Shown here piece by piece: positions 27,617 through 35,533 of a stretch of 64,000 nt of DNA; the stretch's first letter is position 1, and every line of letters starts with the position of its first letter. This DNA comes from Granulicatella elegans. GTDB taxonomy: Bacteria > Bacillota > Bacilli > Lactobacillales > Aerococcaceae. Made by a program: the position numbers and the translations under genes. The notes beneath the pieces were generated by a model. That model was given only the letters and a program-made list of their open reading frames with translations. It made no database searches and was not told where the DNA came from. The stretch covers positions 186,001 through 250,000 of the forward strand of contig NZ_CP085953.1 of assembly GCF_020735385.1 (NCBI RefSeq), read 5' to 3'.

Positions 27617-28567
27617 CTAATTCTCTGTTGTTTGCGATTGTTCTGTTACATTTGGTGTGTTATCAGAAAAATCTTTCAAAGCATTTTTCAATGTATCATC
27701 TGTAATTTTCACATCTGCATCTTTCACTAATGAAGAAACTACTGAATGAATGGTAGCTTTATCTTTTAATTTCTCAGCTAATAATTCCTCTTCTAATGTA
27801 GAACGTACATCGTTTAATGAACCTTTTTCAGGTTTGTCGACTAATTTAATCACATGGTAACCATATTGAGTTAATACTGGTTCTTCTGTGATTGATCCTA
27901 CTTTTAGGCCATAAGCTGCATCAGCAAATTCTTTTACCATGTCAGAACGTTTAAATGGTCCAACTTTCCCACCATTTTCTGCCGTACTTTTATCTGTTGA
28001 ATTTTCTTTTGCTAAAGTATCAAAATCAGCGCCATCTTTTAATTGTTTAATGATATCTTCAGCTTTTTTCTTCGCTTCAGCTTTATCTTCATCAGATGCA
28101 TTTTGAGCGACACCAATTAAAATATGTTGAGCTGTTGCTTTTGGCTCCCATGAATCATAATATTTTTGAACTTCTTCATCACTAAATTTATTCGCTTTTT
28201 TAACAGCTGCTGTAATTAATTTGTTTAAGTAAACTGTATCACGGTAAGCATCCACTGAAGTAAATCCACTACGAGCTAATACTGCTTTTAAAGCATCTTC
28301 TCCACCATATTGTTTTACTTGATTTGCAACTTCTGTTTTTGCTTCTTCTTCTAAAGCTTTTTTATCTTTTGCATCATTTTCTAAAACTTTTTGTAACACT
28401 AATCGTTGTAATGTTTGTTCTCCTGCCGTCGCTTTTAATGCTTTATACAACTCTTCTTGGGTAACATTCCCTGCTTTTGAAGTCGCTACAGCTGATTGAT
28501 TATTCGAACACGCTGCTAACGCTAAAGTTGATGCTACCGCTAACATCCCCATCATAGTTTTTTTCAT
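27617..28567 (-). CDS. prsA: PrsA-like peptidyl-prolyl isomerase lipoprotein
   Basis: This 316-residue lipoprotein folds secreted proteins outside the membrane. The signal peptide ends in the lipobox ALAACS. A SurA-like N-terminal chaperone region follows, and a parvulin domain spans about residues 140-235 (TAQHILIGVAQNASDEDKAE, then NGGKVGPFKRSDMVKEFADAAY and YGYHVIKLVD). The start at 28567 has AGGAG 9 bases upstream; the longer form from 28630 has no site. It may help fold the surface PL8 lyase and other exported proteins. Confidence 0.94.
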   Translation of the reverse strand: MKKTMMGMLAVASTLALAACSNNQSAVATSKAGNVTQEELYKALKATAGEQTLQRLVLQKVLENDAKDKKALEEEAKTEVANQVKQYGGEDALKAVLARSGFTSVDAYRDTVYLNKLITAAVKKANKFSDEEVQKYYDSWEPKATAQHILIGVAQNASDEDKAEAKKKAEDIIKQLKDGADFDTLAKENSTDKSTAENGGKVGPFKRSDMVKEFADAAYGLKVGSITEEPVLTQYGYHVIKLVDKPEKGSLNDVRSTLEEELLAEKLKDKATIHSVVSSLVKDADVKITDDTLKNALKDFSDNTPNVTEQSQTTEN

Positions 28568-28718
28568 TCTTTCCACTCCTGTCATACTACTAAATATTAC
28601 ATTTCCAACAATATACCATATTTTCAACATATTTCCTAGCTTTTAAAAAAAAGACAATAGTTTTTTCTATTTTTTTTCATAATTTCTTATTCTTATTATT
28701 TTTTCCATAAAAGAAAAA

Positions 28719-28739
28719 GACTGGATTTTCATCCAATCT
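28719..28739 (-). terminator. Terminator after the LysM-3D gene
   Basis: AGACTGGAT and ATCCAATCTT form a stem with loop TTTC, followed by T-rich sequence on the minus strand. It lies just after the restored-frame stop at 28753, which supports the longer original gene. Confidence 0.75.
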
Positions 28740-28752
28740 TCTTTATACATGC

Positions 28753-29486
28753 TTATTTTAAAATACGAATCGTAATTGTACGACGTCCAAAATTATTTGC
28801 TTCTGCTAGTGTTGTAAAGTGAACATCAATTTTATTTCCAACAATTGCCCACCTGTATCAGCTGCACGAAATACTCCGTATCCTGGAATTTCAACCATAG
28901 TTCCTAAAGGAATTACTCGAGGATCTACTGCAATTACCATTGGGTCATTCACTAAATTTGTTCCATCTGCTGTATAATTTGATAATCCCGGCTCTGCGTA
29001 TGAATACGCTGTTGCTTCAACCGTTAATGTGTAACCTTCTGTTGATGAAGCTGTAGTAGTTTGTACTTCTTGTGAAGTGACTGTTTGCGGAGTTGGCTCT
29101 ACTGCTTTCATTTCTACAACTTCTGTATTATCTTCTGCTTTATAAGTATGCTCTTCTTCTTCCGTTTTCACGACTACTTCTTGTTTATCTGCAGAAAACT
29201 TAATCGTTGTTCCTGCATAAATTAAGTTAGCGTTTTGAATATCATTGACACGAATTAAATCTTCTAATGATACATCCATTGCTTCAGCAATAACAGATAA
29301 TGTATCACCATATTTAACTGTATACTCTTGTACTCCTTCATCATTATGAATAATTTCATCTTTTACTTCGTCTGTAGTACGTGCTACCCATCCATCAGCC
29401 TTAGCTGTTGAAGTTGTCATTCCTGAAATTCCTAGAAAAGCTACTGCGATTGTTGCCAACACCGTCTTCTTTAGTGTAAATTTCAT
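28753..29486 (-). pseudogene. LysM and 3D-domain cell-wall protein with a 1-base frameshift
   Basis: The secreted protein has a signal peptide (to about residue 30), a LysM peptidoglycan-binding domain (YTVKYGDTLSVIAEAMDVS, residues 57-100) and a C-terminal 3D domain like YocH/Rpf-type hydrolases. The 3D domain runs normally to AADTGG, then changes frame and ends at 28806 as QLLEIKLMFTLQH. One added base near 28848-28851 restores GGAIVGNKIDVHFTTLAEA and NNFGRRTITIRILK, with a stop at 28753. The original protein would be about 244 residues. As it stands the conserved end of the 3D domain is lost. Confidence 0.88.
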
Positions 29487-29565
29487 AAATATCCTTTCCG
29501 ACTCTCTACTAAAAATTTCGTTTCGAGAATCTACCGCTAAAAATTCCCAAATGCGGTTTTATTTG

Positions 29566-29768
29566 ATGTAACTACTGTAACATGAAAAAACAGCAAAATG
29601 TTGATTTCACGTGTTTTGTTAAGGCTCTTTAAATAAATTGACTTTTTTTGATATTTAGATTACAGAAAACTGATGCGAACATACGTTTTTCGTTACATTT
29701 GACATCTTTTTGTAACATTACCTTAAATTTCTCTTTAACTTTTGTTCGTATAAAATTGAAATGTTACA
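29566..29768 (-). promoter_or_regulatory. Upstream region with repeated TGTWAY half-sites
   Basis: On the minus strand TGTWAY-type hexamers occur at 29577-29582, 29659-29664, 29692-29697, 29712-29717 and 29763-29768. WalR (YycF) binds pairs of such hexamers before cell-wall hydrolase genes. The spacing is not the strict 5 bases in every case. Confidence 0.35.
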
Positions 29769-29822
29769 ACTTTGAAACCGGTTCACTTTCTAAAAGTGGC
29801 GTTTTTTGGTCGGAAAACAAAA

Positions 29823-30041
29823 AAAGCACCCTAAAAGGTGCCTTTAAAACTATATTCATTCTACAATTTTTAATGCTCTCCAAAAGCAAAAAATAAGCAC
29901 GGTTGGAAACTCTCCAACAGGAGCAAACGATTAGTTGTATTTTCACGACTAACTCCTCATTGTGCTTCTTAGGCTTATCTCTGAGGAACAGTTCTTAAAT
30001 TCTGCCAAGCAGTGTAATGTGCTTCAATTACACTTCTATAT
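29823..30041 (-). ncRNA. Candidate structured RNA, about 219 nt
   Basis: A promoter-like pair TTGTAT (30071-30076) and TATTCT (30048-30053) with a 17-base spacer faces the minus strand. About 219 bases later a strong terminator GCACC/GGTGC with T7 occurs (29824-29845). Between them a stem AAGCAC/GTGCTT encloses two hairpins, one with TTAGT/ACTAA arms and one GTTGGA/TCCAAC. No ORF with a ribosome site fits. I could not match it to tmRNA, RNase P, 6S RNA or a known riboswitch. It could be a free small RNA or a terminated leader of the LysM-3D gene. Confidence 0.5.
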
Positions 30042-30188
30042 CACTATAGAATATTTTTAACTAGGTGAACATACAAAACAGCCCCATTTAACTGGTCTTG
30101 TTGTTCGTACTCATATTAATACGTTTTTCTCCTAATTTCAATCAGAAGATAGTATGAATCAATACACAGAAAGTCACCCCCACCGCCA

Positions 30189-30210
30189 CTAGAAAGATGA
30201 GGGTGATTGA
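30189..30210. repeat. Direct repeat, left boundary of the PTS-peptidase operon
   Basis: This 22-base stretch (CTAGAAAGATGAGGGTGA...) equals 37522-37543 at 20 of 22 positions. The bases before it also match the second copy, so both derive from one terminator-like sequence. Confidence 0.6.
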
Positions 30211-30212
30211 GA

Positions 30213-31400
30213 CTATTTATAAAAATCATACATTGTTTTTATTCTATTAAATGCTTCTTCCAGCTTATATCTTTGCATCCCTATGTTTAATCGTACAAAT
30301 CCTTCAGCATTAGACACAAAATAGCTACCTAATACTACTGTAAGGTTTGCATATTGAAAAAAAGTACTAATTTCTTCTTCTGTCTTCAAAAAATCCCCTA
30401 CATAAATCCACACTAAGAAGGAAGATTCTGCCTTCATCAATTTAAATTTAGGTAAGTTCTTTTGAATAAAATCTTCAACATAATTATGATTTTCTTCAAT
30501 GTAAGTTACCATTTCTTCTAACCATTCATGTTCATATCTATATGCAGCTTCTATTGCTGGAACTGCAAAAACATGAGGGGAAGTGACATAATTTGCAGAT
30601 AACCTAGCATAAATTTTCTCCCGCAAACTTTCATTTGGGATAACTATATAGGATGTCTTCAACCCACCTAAATTAAACCCTTTATTTGGAGACACACATA
30701 AAACACTTGAATCCATTACCTTATCATTTGCATTCCATAAACTAATAAATTTACTATTTGAAAAAACAACGTCTCGATGAATTTCATCAGAAATCAAATA
30801 TACTTGATTTCTTTTACATATGTTCCCCAATTGATTCAACTCTTGAGCTGTCCAGACTCTCCCAGACGGATTTTGTGGATTACACAGTATAAACAACTTT
30901 ACATTATACTTTATTATGTCAGATTCCATTTTAGCGAAATCTATATAATAACGATTTTCTGCCAAAATCAAATCGTTACAGATTAATTTTCTTCCGTTAT
31001 TAATTACAGATTCGGCAAAGGGAGCATAAGCAGGTGTATGAATCATTACATAATCACCTACATCAGTTAATGCTTGGACAATATTATGCAACGCTGATAT
31101 CGTCCCAAAAGTTAGACGCACCCATTCTTTCTTTATATCTAAGTTAAAATATTTTTTGTTCCAATTTATAACAGCATCATAGAAACTATCTGGGACAAAA
31201 GTATAGCTATAATCTGGCATTAAGGCTCTGTTTACTAACGCCTCCTTAATAGAAGGAGCGCATTCAAAATCAATATCAGCTAAATCCATAGCAATAATAT
31301 TATTACCTCTTGGATTTTTTTCTTTAAGTAAATCAGGATTCCACTTTCTAGTTCCTGTTATGCTCCTATCAAATTCCTTATCAAACTGATTCATTTTCAT
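30213..31400 (-). CDS. MalY/PatB-family C-S lyase or aminotransferase
   Basis: This 395-residue PLP enzyme of fold type I resembles MalY/PatB beta-C-S lyases, which split cystathionine or cysteine S-conjugates into thiol, pyruvate and ammonia. DLADIDFECAPSIKEAL near residue 40 replaces the aminotransferase N-terminus, the PLP Lys lies in VSPNKGFNLGGLKTSY near residue 235, and NPQNPSGRVW is the Asn motif. It starts at the ATGA overlap with the M24 peptidase gene and is last in the operon. Next to two peptidases it may process a cysteine conjugate released from a peptide. Confidence 0.85.
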   Translation of the reverse strand: MKMNQFDKEFDRSITGTRKWNPDLLKEKNPRGNNIIAMDLADIDFECAPSIKEALVNRALMPDYSYTFVPDSFYDAVINWNKKYFNLDIKKEWVRLTFGTISALHNIVQALTDVGDYVMIHTPAYAPFAESVINNGRKLICNDLILAENRYYIDFAKMESDIIKYNVKLFILCNPQNPSGRVWTAQELNQLGNICKRNQVYLISDEIHRDVVFSNSKFISLWNANDKVMDSSVLCVSPNKGFNLGGLKTSYIVIPNESLREKIYARLSANYVTSPHVFAVPAIEAAYRYEHEWLEEMVTYIEENHNYVEDFIQKNLPKFKLMKAESSFLVWIYVGDFLKTEEEISTFFQYANLTVVLGSYFVSNAEGFVRLNIGMQRYKLEEAFNRIKTMYDFYK

Positions 31401-32452
31401 CCCACCATTATTAATGATTTATCACTTTTCGTAAGCGCCTCTCCTCTATCCGATAATACGCAAACAACATCTTCAATTCTTACTCCACCTAATTTTGGAA
31501 TATAAATTCCTGGTTCACAAGTCAAAACCATATTTTCACGTAAAACAGTATTACTAGTAGCATTCATCATCGGATAATCTCCACCGATTCCTATTCCATG
31601 ACCTAATCCATGTGTGAAAAACTCTCCATATCCAGCTTCAGTTATAATATTTCTTGCTATTTCATCTACTTTATTTGCGATTACTTCGGGTTGAACAAAA
31701 TCAACAGAAGCTTGTTGAGCTTTTTGTACAACATTATAGATATTTTCTAATTCTTTCTCTACAAATTCTATTCCTACGGTTCTAGTCATATCAGATTGAT
31801 AATGATCTAAGACTATACCAAAATCAATAGTTACAAGCTCACCTTTTTGAATAACTTTATCTGTAGGTCTTCCGTGTGGCAGAGAACCTCTCCAACCACT
31901 CGCTACAATAGGTTCAAATGATAATCTATCAGCACCCATTTTAAAACATTCATTGTAAATAATCCCTACTAATTCTTTTTCTGTCATCCCCACTCTAATC
32001 TGAGGTAAAACACGCAATAAAATTTGATCTGTTAATTCACAAGAAATTCGAATTTTACGAATTTCCTCTTCGTCTTTAATCATTCTGATTTTTACAATTT
32101 CTTCTCCTATTTGGTGAATTTCAAATTTTTCAGAAAGTAATAAATATTTTTGAATAGAAATCCCTTCATTTTCAACTCCTATTTTTATGAAGTTATTCTT
32201 TTTAAAAAACTCAATAATAGGTGTATAGTAATCTCTATTAGGTAAAACCTTATTAACAACATTTTCGATTCTACAAATTTCATTTTGGTATCGTCCATCC
32301 ATGAATTGAATACATTCATCTAACGTAATTACCAAAATCGAGCCACTTCCTGTTACAGCTCCCAAATATTGTTTAGTAGTTTTATTCGTAATTACTATTG
32401 CATCTAACTCTTTGGTTTTTATTAACTTTCTAATATTGTCAATTTTATTCAT
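31397..32452 (-). CDS. Xaa-Pro peptidase-like M24 metallopeptidase
   Basis: The 351-residue protein has a creatinase-like N-terminal domain and the pita-bread M24 catalytic domain. The five metal ligands are visible: Asp in TIDFGIVLD, Asp in SDMTRTVG, His in THGLGHGIG, Glu in LTCEPGIYI and Glu in GGVRIEDVV. It probably cleaves X-Pro dipeptides or short peptides in the cytoplasm. A GTG at 32461 is possible, but AGGTG lies 6 bases before the ATG at 32452. The ribosome site overlaps the EIIC stop, so translation is coupled to the permease. Confidence 0.9.
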   Translation of the reverse strand: MNKIDNIRKLIKTKELDAIVITNKTTKQYLGAVTGSGSILVITLDECIQFMDGRYQNEICRIENVVNKVLPNRDYYTPIIEFFKKNNFIKIGVENEGISIQKYLLLSEKFEIHQIGEEIVKIRMIKDEEEIRKIRISCELTDQILLRVLPQIRVGMTEKELVGIIYNECFKMGADRLSFEPIVASGWRGSLPHGRPTDKVIQKGELVTIDFGIVLDHYQSDMTRTVGIEFVEKELENIYNVVQKAQQASVDFVQPEVIANKVDEIARNIITEAGYGEFFTHGLGHGIGIGGDYPMMNATSNTVLRENMVLTCEPGIYIPKLGGVRIEDVVCVLSDRGEALTKSDKSLIMVG

Positions 32453-32461
32453 ATTACTCAC

Positions 32462-33784
32462 CTAAAAATCTAAATCTAAATCATCTAAAAGATTTTCTTC
32501 TTCTTTTGTAAATATTTCTTTGTTATTTTGTGTTAACGCTGCAATTTCATCTTGTTTTTCCATAATTTTAAAGAATGGCCAATAAATAGCAACTGATGCC
32601 ACTAATTGAATTGCGCATACAATAATTGTTCGCCAATCTCCATTTGTTAAAAATCCTTCTAAGAAAATACCTACATAAGGAGGGTCAAAAATTGGTTTAT
32701 TTAAAAGTCCCCAGTGCATCAAAAACATTGGAAACGTACCAATAATAGCACCACCAAAAACGTGAGGAATAAACATAATTGGATTCAAAATAATTGGTGC
32801 ACCAAATAAAATAGGTTCATTAATACCAAATAAAGCTGGGAAAAGAGAAACTTTTCCGATTTGTTGATATCTCTTATTTTTTGATAGCATACAAGCTACA
32901 ATACATCCAATACTAATACCACATCCTGTAAATCCAAAGAATGCACTTGAAGTTCCTGCAGTAAAAAAGTGAGGAAGAGGTTCACCTGCTTGCATTGCTG
33001 CTATGTTTTCAGCAATAAAAGCTACCATTATCGGACGAGTAATTGGGCTAAATACTGATGAATGAATACCAAAGAAGAAAATTGTACAAATCGCAAAATT
33101 TAACAATAAAACTGCCCAAGGATTATCCATACTACCGACTAACGGAGTTAAAAATCGTGTTAAAATTGTTGGAGGTAATTCTCCAATAACATTTAAAAAT
33201 ACAAAACGTAAAGCAATGAATGTGCCACCTACAATTAAAGTTACTGGAATTAGTTCAAAAGATTGAGATACAAAATCAGGAACACCTTCAGGCATTCGAA
33301 TCGTTAAATTACGTTTTTTACAGAAATTATATAACTCCACTGTAGCTAAGGCTACTAACATGGCTGTAAATAAACCTCTAGCTCCCAAATTTTTCAACAT
33401 CAAATGACCTTGTTCGTTAAACGTTGCAACCATAAATAAAAATGCAAATGTAGCTAAAGTCATACAACCTGGAATATATAATTTATAGTATTTACCTAAG
33501 TTATAAGAAATAGCTAAACACGCATACAATCCAATCAATCCTATTGAAAGAGTTACTGGCAAATCAAATAATTCTGCGTTACTAGTAATAAATTGACTAA
33601 TTGCATTTTCTTCACCTAACATGTTAGGTAAAGCTGGTAATATTGCAAAAAAACTTCCTAGAATTGTAAATGGTGTCATCGCAACCATTCCCGCTTTAAT
33701 AGCGCTAAGATGTGGTTGATTATCAACTTTTCTTGCAAGAGGCAAGAAAAAACGATTCATGAATTCTGAAAATTTATCAAACAT
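32462..33784 (-). CDS. PTS EIIC, lactose/cellobiose family
   Basis: This 440-residue polytopic permease has the EIIC fold of cellobiose/chitobiose transporters, with about ten membrane segments. KAGMVAMTPFTILGSFFAI near residue 30 and the LFGINEPILFGAPIILNPIMFIP loop near residue 288 are signatures of the family. The start at 33784 follows AAAGGAG by 8-9 bases. The gene lies between EIIB and the M24 peptidase. There is no 6-phospho-beta-glucosidase in the operon, so the usual sugar assignment is doubtful. Confidence 0.93.
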   Translation of the reverse strand: MFDKFSEFMNRFFLPLARKVDNQPHLSAIKAGMVAMTPFTILGSFFAILPALPNMLGEENAISQFITSNAELFDLPVTLSIGLIGLYACLAISYNLGKYYKLYIPGCMTLATFAFLFMVATFNEQGHLMLKNLGARGLFTAMLVALATVELYNFCKKRNLTIRMPEGVPDFVSQSFELIPVTLIVGGTFIALRFVFLNVIGELPPTILTRFLTPLVGSMDNPWAVLLLNFAICTIFFFGIHSSVFSPITRPIMVAFIAENIAAMQAGEPLPHFFTAGTSSAFFGFTGCGISIGCIVACMLSKNKRYQQIGKVSLFPALFGINEPILFGAPIILNPIMFIPHVFGGAIIGTFPMFLMHWGLLNKPIFDPPYVGIFLEGFLTNGDWRTIIVCAIQLVASVAIYWPFFKIMEKQDEIAALTQNNKEIFTKEEENLLDDLDLDF

Positions 33785-33799
33785 CACAGTCACTCCTTT

Positions 33800-34138
33800 T
33801 TATTTTTGTTTCGATAATTGATGTTTTTTATACGTTACTAAAGCTAATTTCATTACTGTCGCTCCATCCATTTGACCATATACATCTTTATCAATTACAG
33901 CACATGGAATATCTAATGGATCAATAACTGAATGAATAAAATCTATTTTATGGGCAATTTGTGGTCCTATTAACACAATATCCCAATTTTCTACAATACC
34001 TTCTAAAGAATCTGCAGGAATTGCTGTAAAATCAAAGTCTTCTTCATTTAATTTTTCACTTTGTTTAACAACCTTCTTCATATTTTGCATTAACATATTA
34101 GTTGAAAATCCACCTGCACAACATAATAAAATTTTCAT
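33800..34138 (-). CDS. PTS EIIB, lactose/cellobiose family
   Basis: The 112-residue cytoplasmic protein carries the phospho-Cys in MKILLCCAGGFSTNMLM; a P-loop-like CxxGxST motif follows it directly. Length and fold match CelA/ChbB. It is 15 bases upstream of EIIC and 15 after EIIA. Confidence 0.93.
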   Translation of the reverse strand: MKILLCCAGGFSTNMLMQNMKKVVKQSEKLNEEDFDFTAIPADSLEGIVENWDIVLIGPQIAHKIDFIHSVIDPLDIPCAVIDKDVYGQMDGATVMKLALVTYKKHQLSKQK

Positions 34139-34153
34139 AAAATCAAATCCTTT

Positions 34154-34462
34154 CTATTTATTATCATCTTCAAAAACATCTATTAAAGCTTCTATTAAGT
34201 CTCTCGCAAGTTGACTAGTCATATAATGGTCTTGTGCATGAACCATTAATAACGTAACTGCATCTTTAGCTTCTGGGTCTAATGCCTGAGCAATAATTTT
34301 AGTTTGTGCATTATGAGCCTCTAAATCAATCAATCTAGATTCTTTAAGAAGCTCCTTTGCTTTTTTAAAATCTTTATTTTTCACACATTTTAATGCTTCA
34401 AATGATTTCATTTTACTTTCACCAGAGTTTGCTATAATTTGTATAATTTCCTGTTCATTCAT
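34154..34462 (-). CDS. PTS EIIA, lactose/cellobiose family
   Basis: This 102-residue helical IIA protein forms trimers that pass phosphate from HPr to EIIB. The active His is in LLMVHAQDHYMTS near residue 80. LEAHNAQTKIIAQAL is the other conserved helix. It is placed between the M42 peptidase and EIIB in the operon. Confidence 0.93.
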   Translation of the reverse strand: MNEQEIIQIIANSGESKMKSFEALKCVKNKDFKKAKELLKESRLIDLEAHNAQTKIIAQALDPEAKDAVTLLMVHAQDHYMTSQLARDLIEALIDVFEDDNK

Positions 34463-34479
34463 TTATTTCAAATCCTTTC

Positions 34480-35520
34480 TTAAAAGTTTTCAAACTCAAA
34501 AATATTTTTTTCCGTTAAATCTTTCAACAGCCTATAATATAGCTCTTCCATTAAATCTACATCACTTGAACTAACCAAAGATGTTGTAGAATGTCCGTAT
34601 CTCACTGGAACAATCGTTACCAAAGTCGGTTTCCCTTGATTCACTTTATGAGCTTCTCCACCATCCGTTCCACCCATATTAAACATATCTTCTTGAAGTG
34701 GAATTTTATGATTTGATGCAAAATCTCTGAAATGATTTGCCATTTTTCGATTTGGCGAAAGAGTTCTATCAAATAAAGTAATCATAGGCCCCTTTCCAAC
34801 TTGTCGTTTATTAGAATGGTCTCGTTTTAATTGGTTTGAAGCGGTAGCGACATCAATTACATACACAATATCTGGATTTATTAATTGAGTAGCCGTTTTA
34901 GCACCTCTAATTCCCACTTCTTCGCTACTTGTAAATGCAAAATACAAATTATATGGTAAAGAAACATTTTCTAATTTTTCAGCTAAAGAGCATAAAATAT
35001 AGCAAGCTAATCGATTATCCATTGCTTTTCCAGAATATATATTTTCCACTGAATATTTTTGGAAGTTCGTTGAAAATGTAACCATATCTCCTATACTAAT
35101 CCCGATTTTTTCAACTTCTTCTTGACTATTAGCACCTACATCTGCAAATACATAATCAACAATATTATCTTTATACTCTGCAAATGTAATCCCTGGTATT
35201 TTTTTTCTATCCCTCGTTGTCACTCTAACATGTTGATAAGATTGACCATAATTTTGTACTCCCCCTACCTTCATTAGATGAAGTAAACCAAAAGGATCTA
35301 CACTTCTCACCAAAAATCCAACCTCATCCATATGAGCACACAACATAACACTTTTTGTGTTTTTTGCATTGACTTTCCCAAAAATAATACTTCCTAATCC
35401 ATCTACTTGCTCGCTTAATTCTAAATGAGCTAATCTTTTCCTGATAAGTTCTCTCACTTCCTCTTCATCACCAGCCAAGGCATCTGCATTTGAAAGTTTA
35501 CCCAAAAATTGTTCATCCAT
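34480..35520 (-). CDS. M42-family metallo-aminopeptidase
   Basis: This 346-residue enzyme has the M42 glutamyl aminopeptidase/deblocking fold. Metal ligands are visible: His in CAHMDEVGFL, Asp in GKAMDNRLACY, Glu-Glu in TSSEEVGIRGA, Asp in YVIDVA and His in YGHSTTSLVS. It would form a cytoplasmic dodecameric aminopeptidase. The E. coli frv operon also pairs a PTS with an M42-type protein (FrvX) of unknown role. The ATG at 35520 with AAAGGAG 8 bases upstream is better than the GTG at 35529. Confidence 0.9.
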   Translation of the reverse strand: MDEQFLGKLSNADALAGDEEEVRELIRKRLAHLELSEQVDGLGSIIFGKVNAKNTKSVMLCAHMDEVGFLVRSVDPFGLLHLMKVGGVQNYGQSYQHVRVTTRDRKKIPGITFAEYKDNIVDYVFADVGANSQEEVEKIGISIGDMVTFSTNFQKYSVENIYSGKAMDNRLACYILCSLAEKLENVSLPYNLYFAFTSSEEVGIRGAKTATQLINPDIVYVIDVATASNQLKRDHSNKRQVGKGPMITLFDRTLSPNRKMANHFRDFASNHKIPLQEDMFNMGGTDGGEAHKVNQGKPTLVTIVPVRYGHSTTSLVSSSDVDLMEELYYRLLKDLTEKNIFEFENF

Positions 35521-35533
35521 TAAACTCACTCCT

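Noticed and set aside
29764-29946. A 60-residue minus-strand ORF between the LysM gene and the MalY gene
   Set aside because: It begins at GTG without a ribosome site and crosses the strong terminator of the candidate RNA.
29823-30041. 6S RNA, tmRNA or RNase P RNA at this site
   Set aside because: There is no long closing stem with central bubble, no tRNA-like end and no conserved RNase P core sequence.
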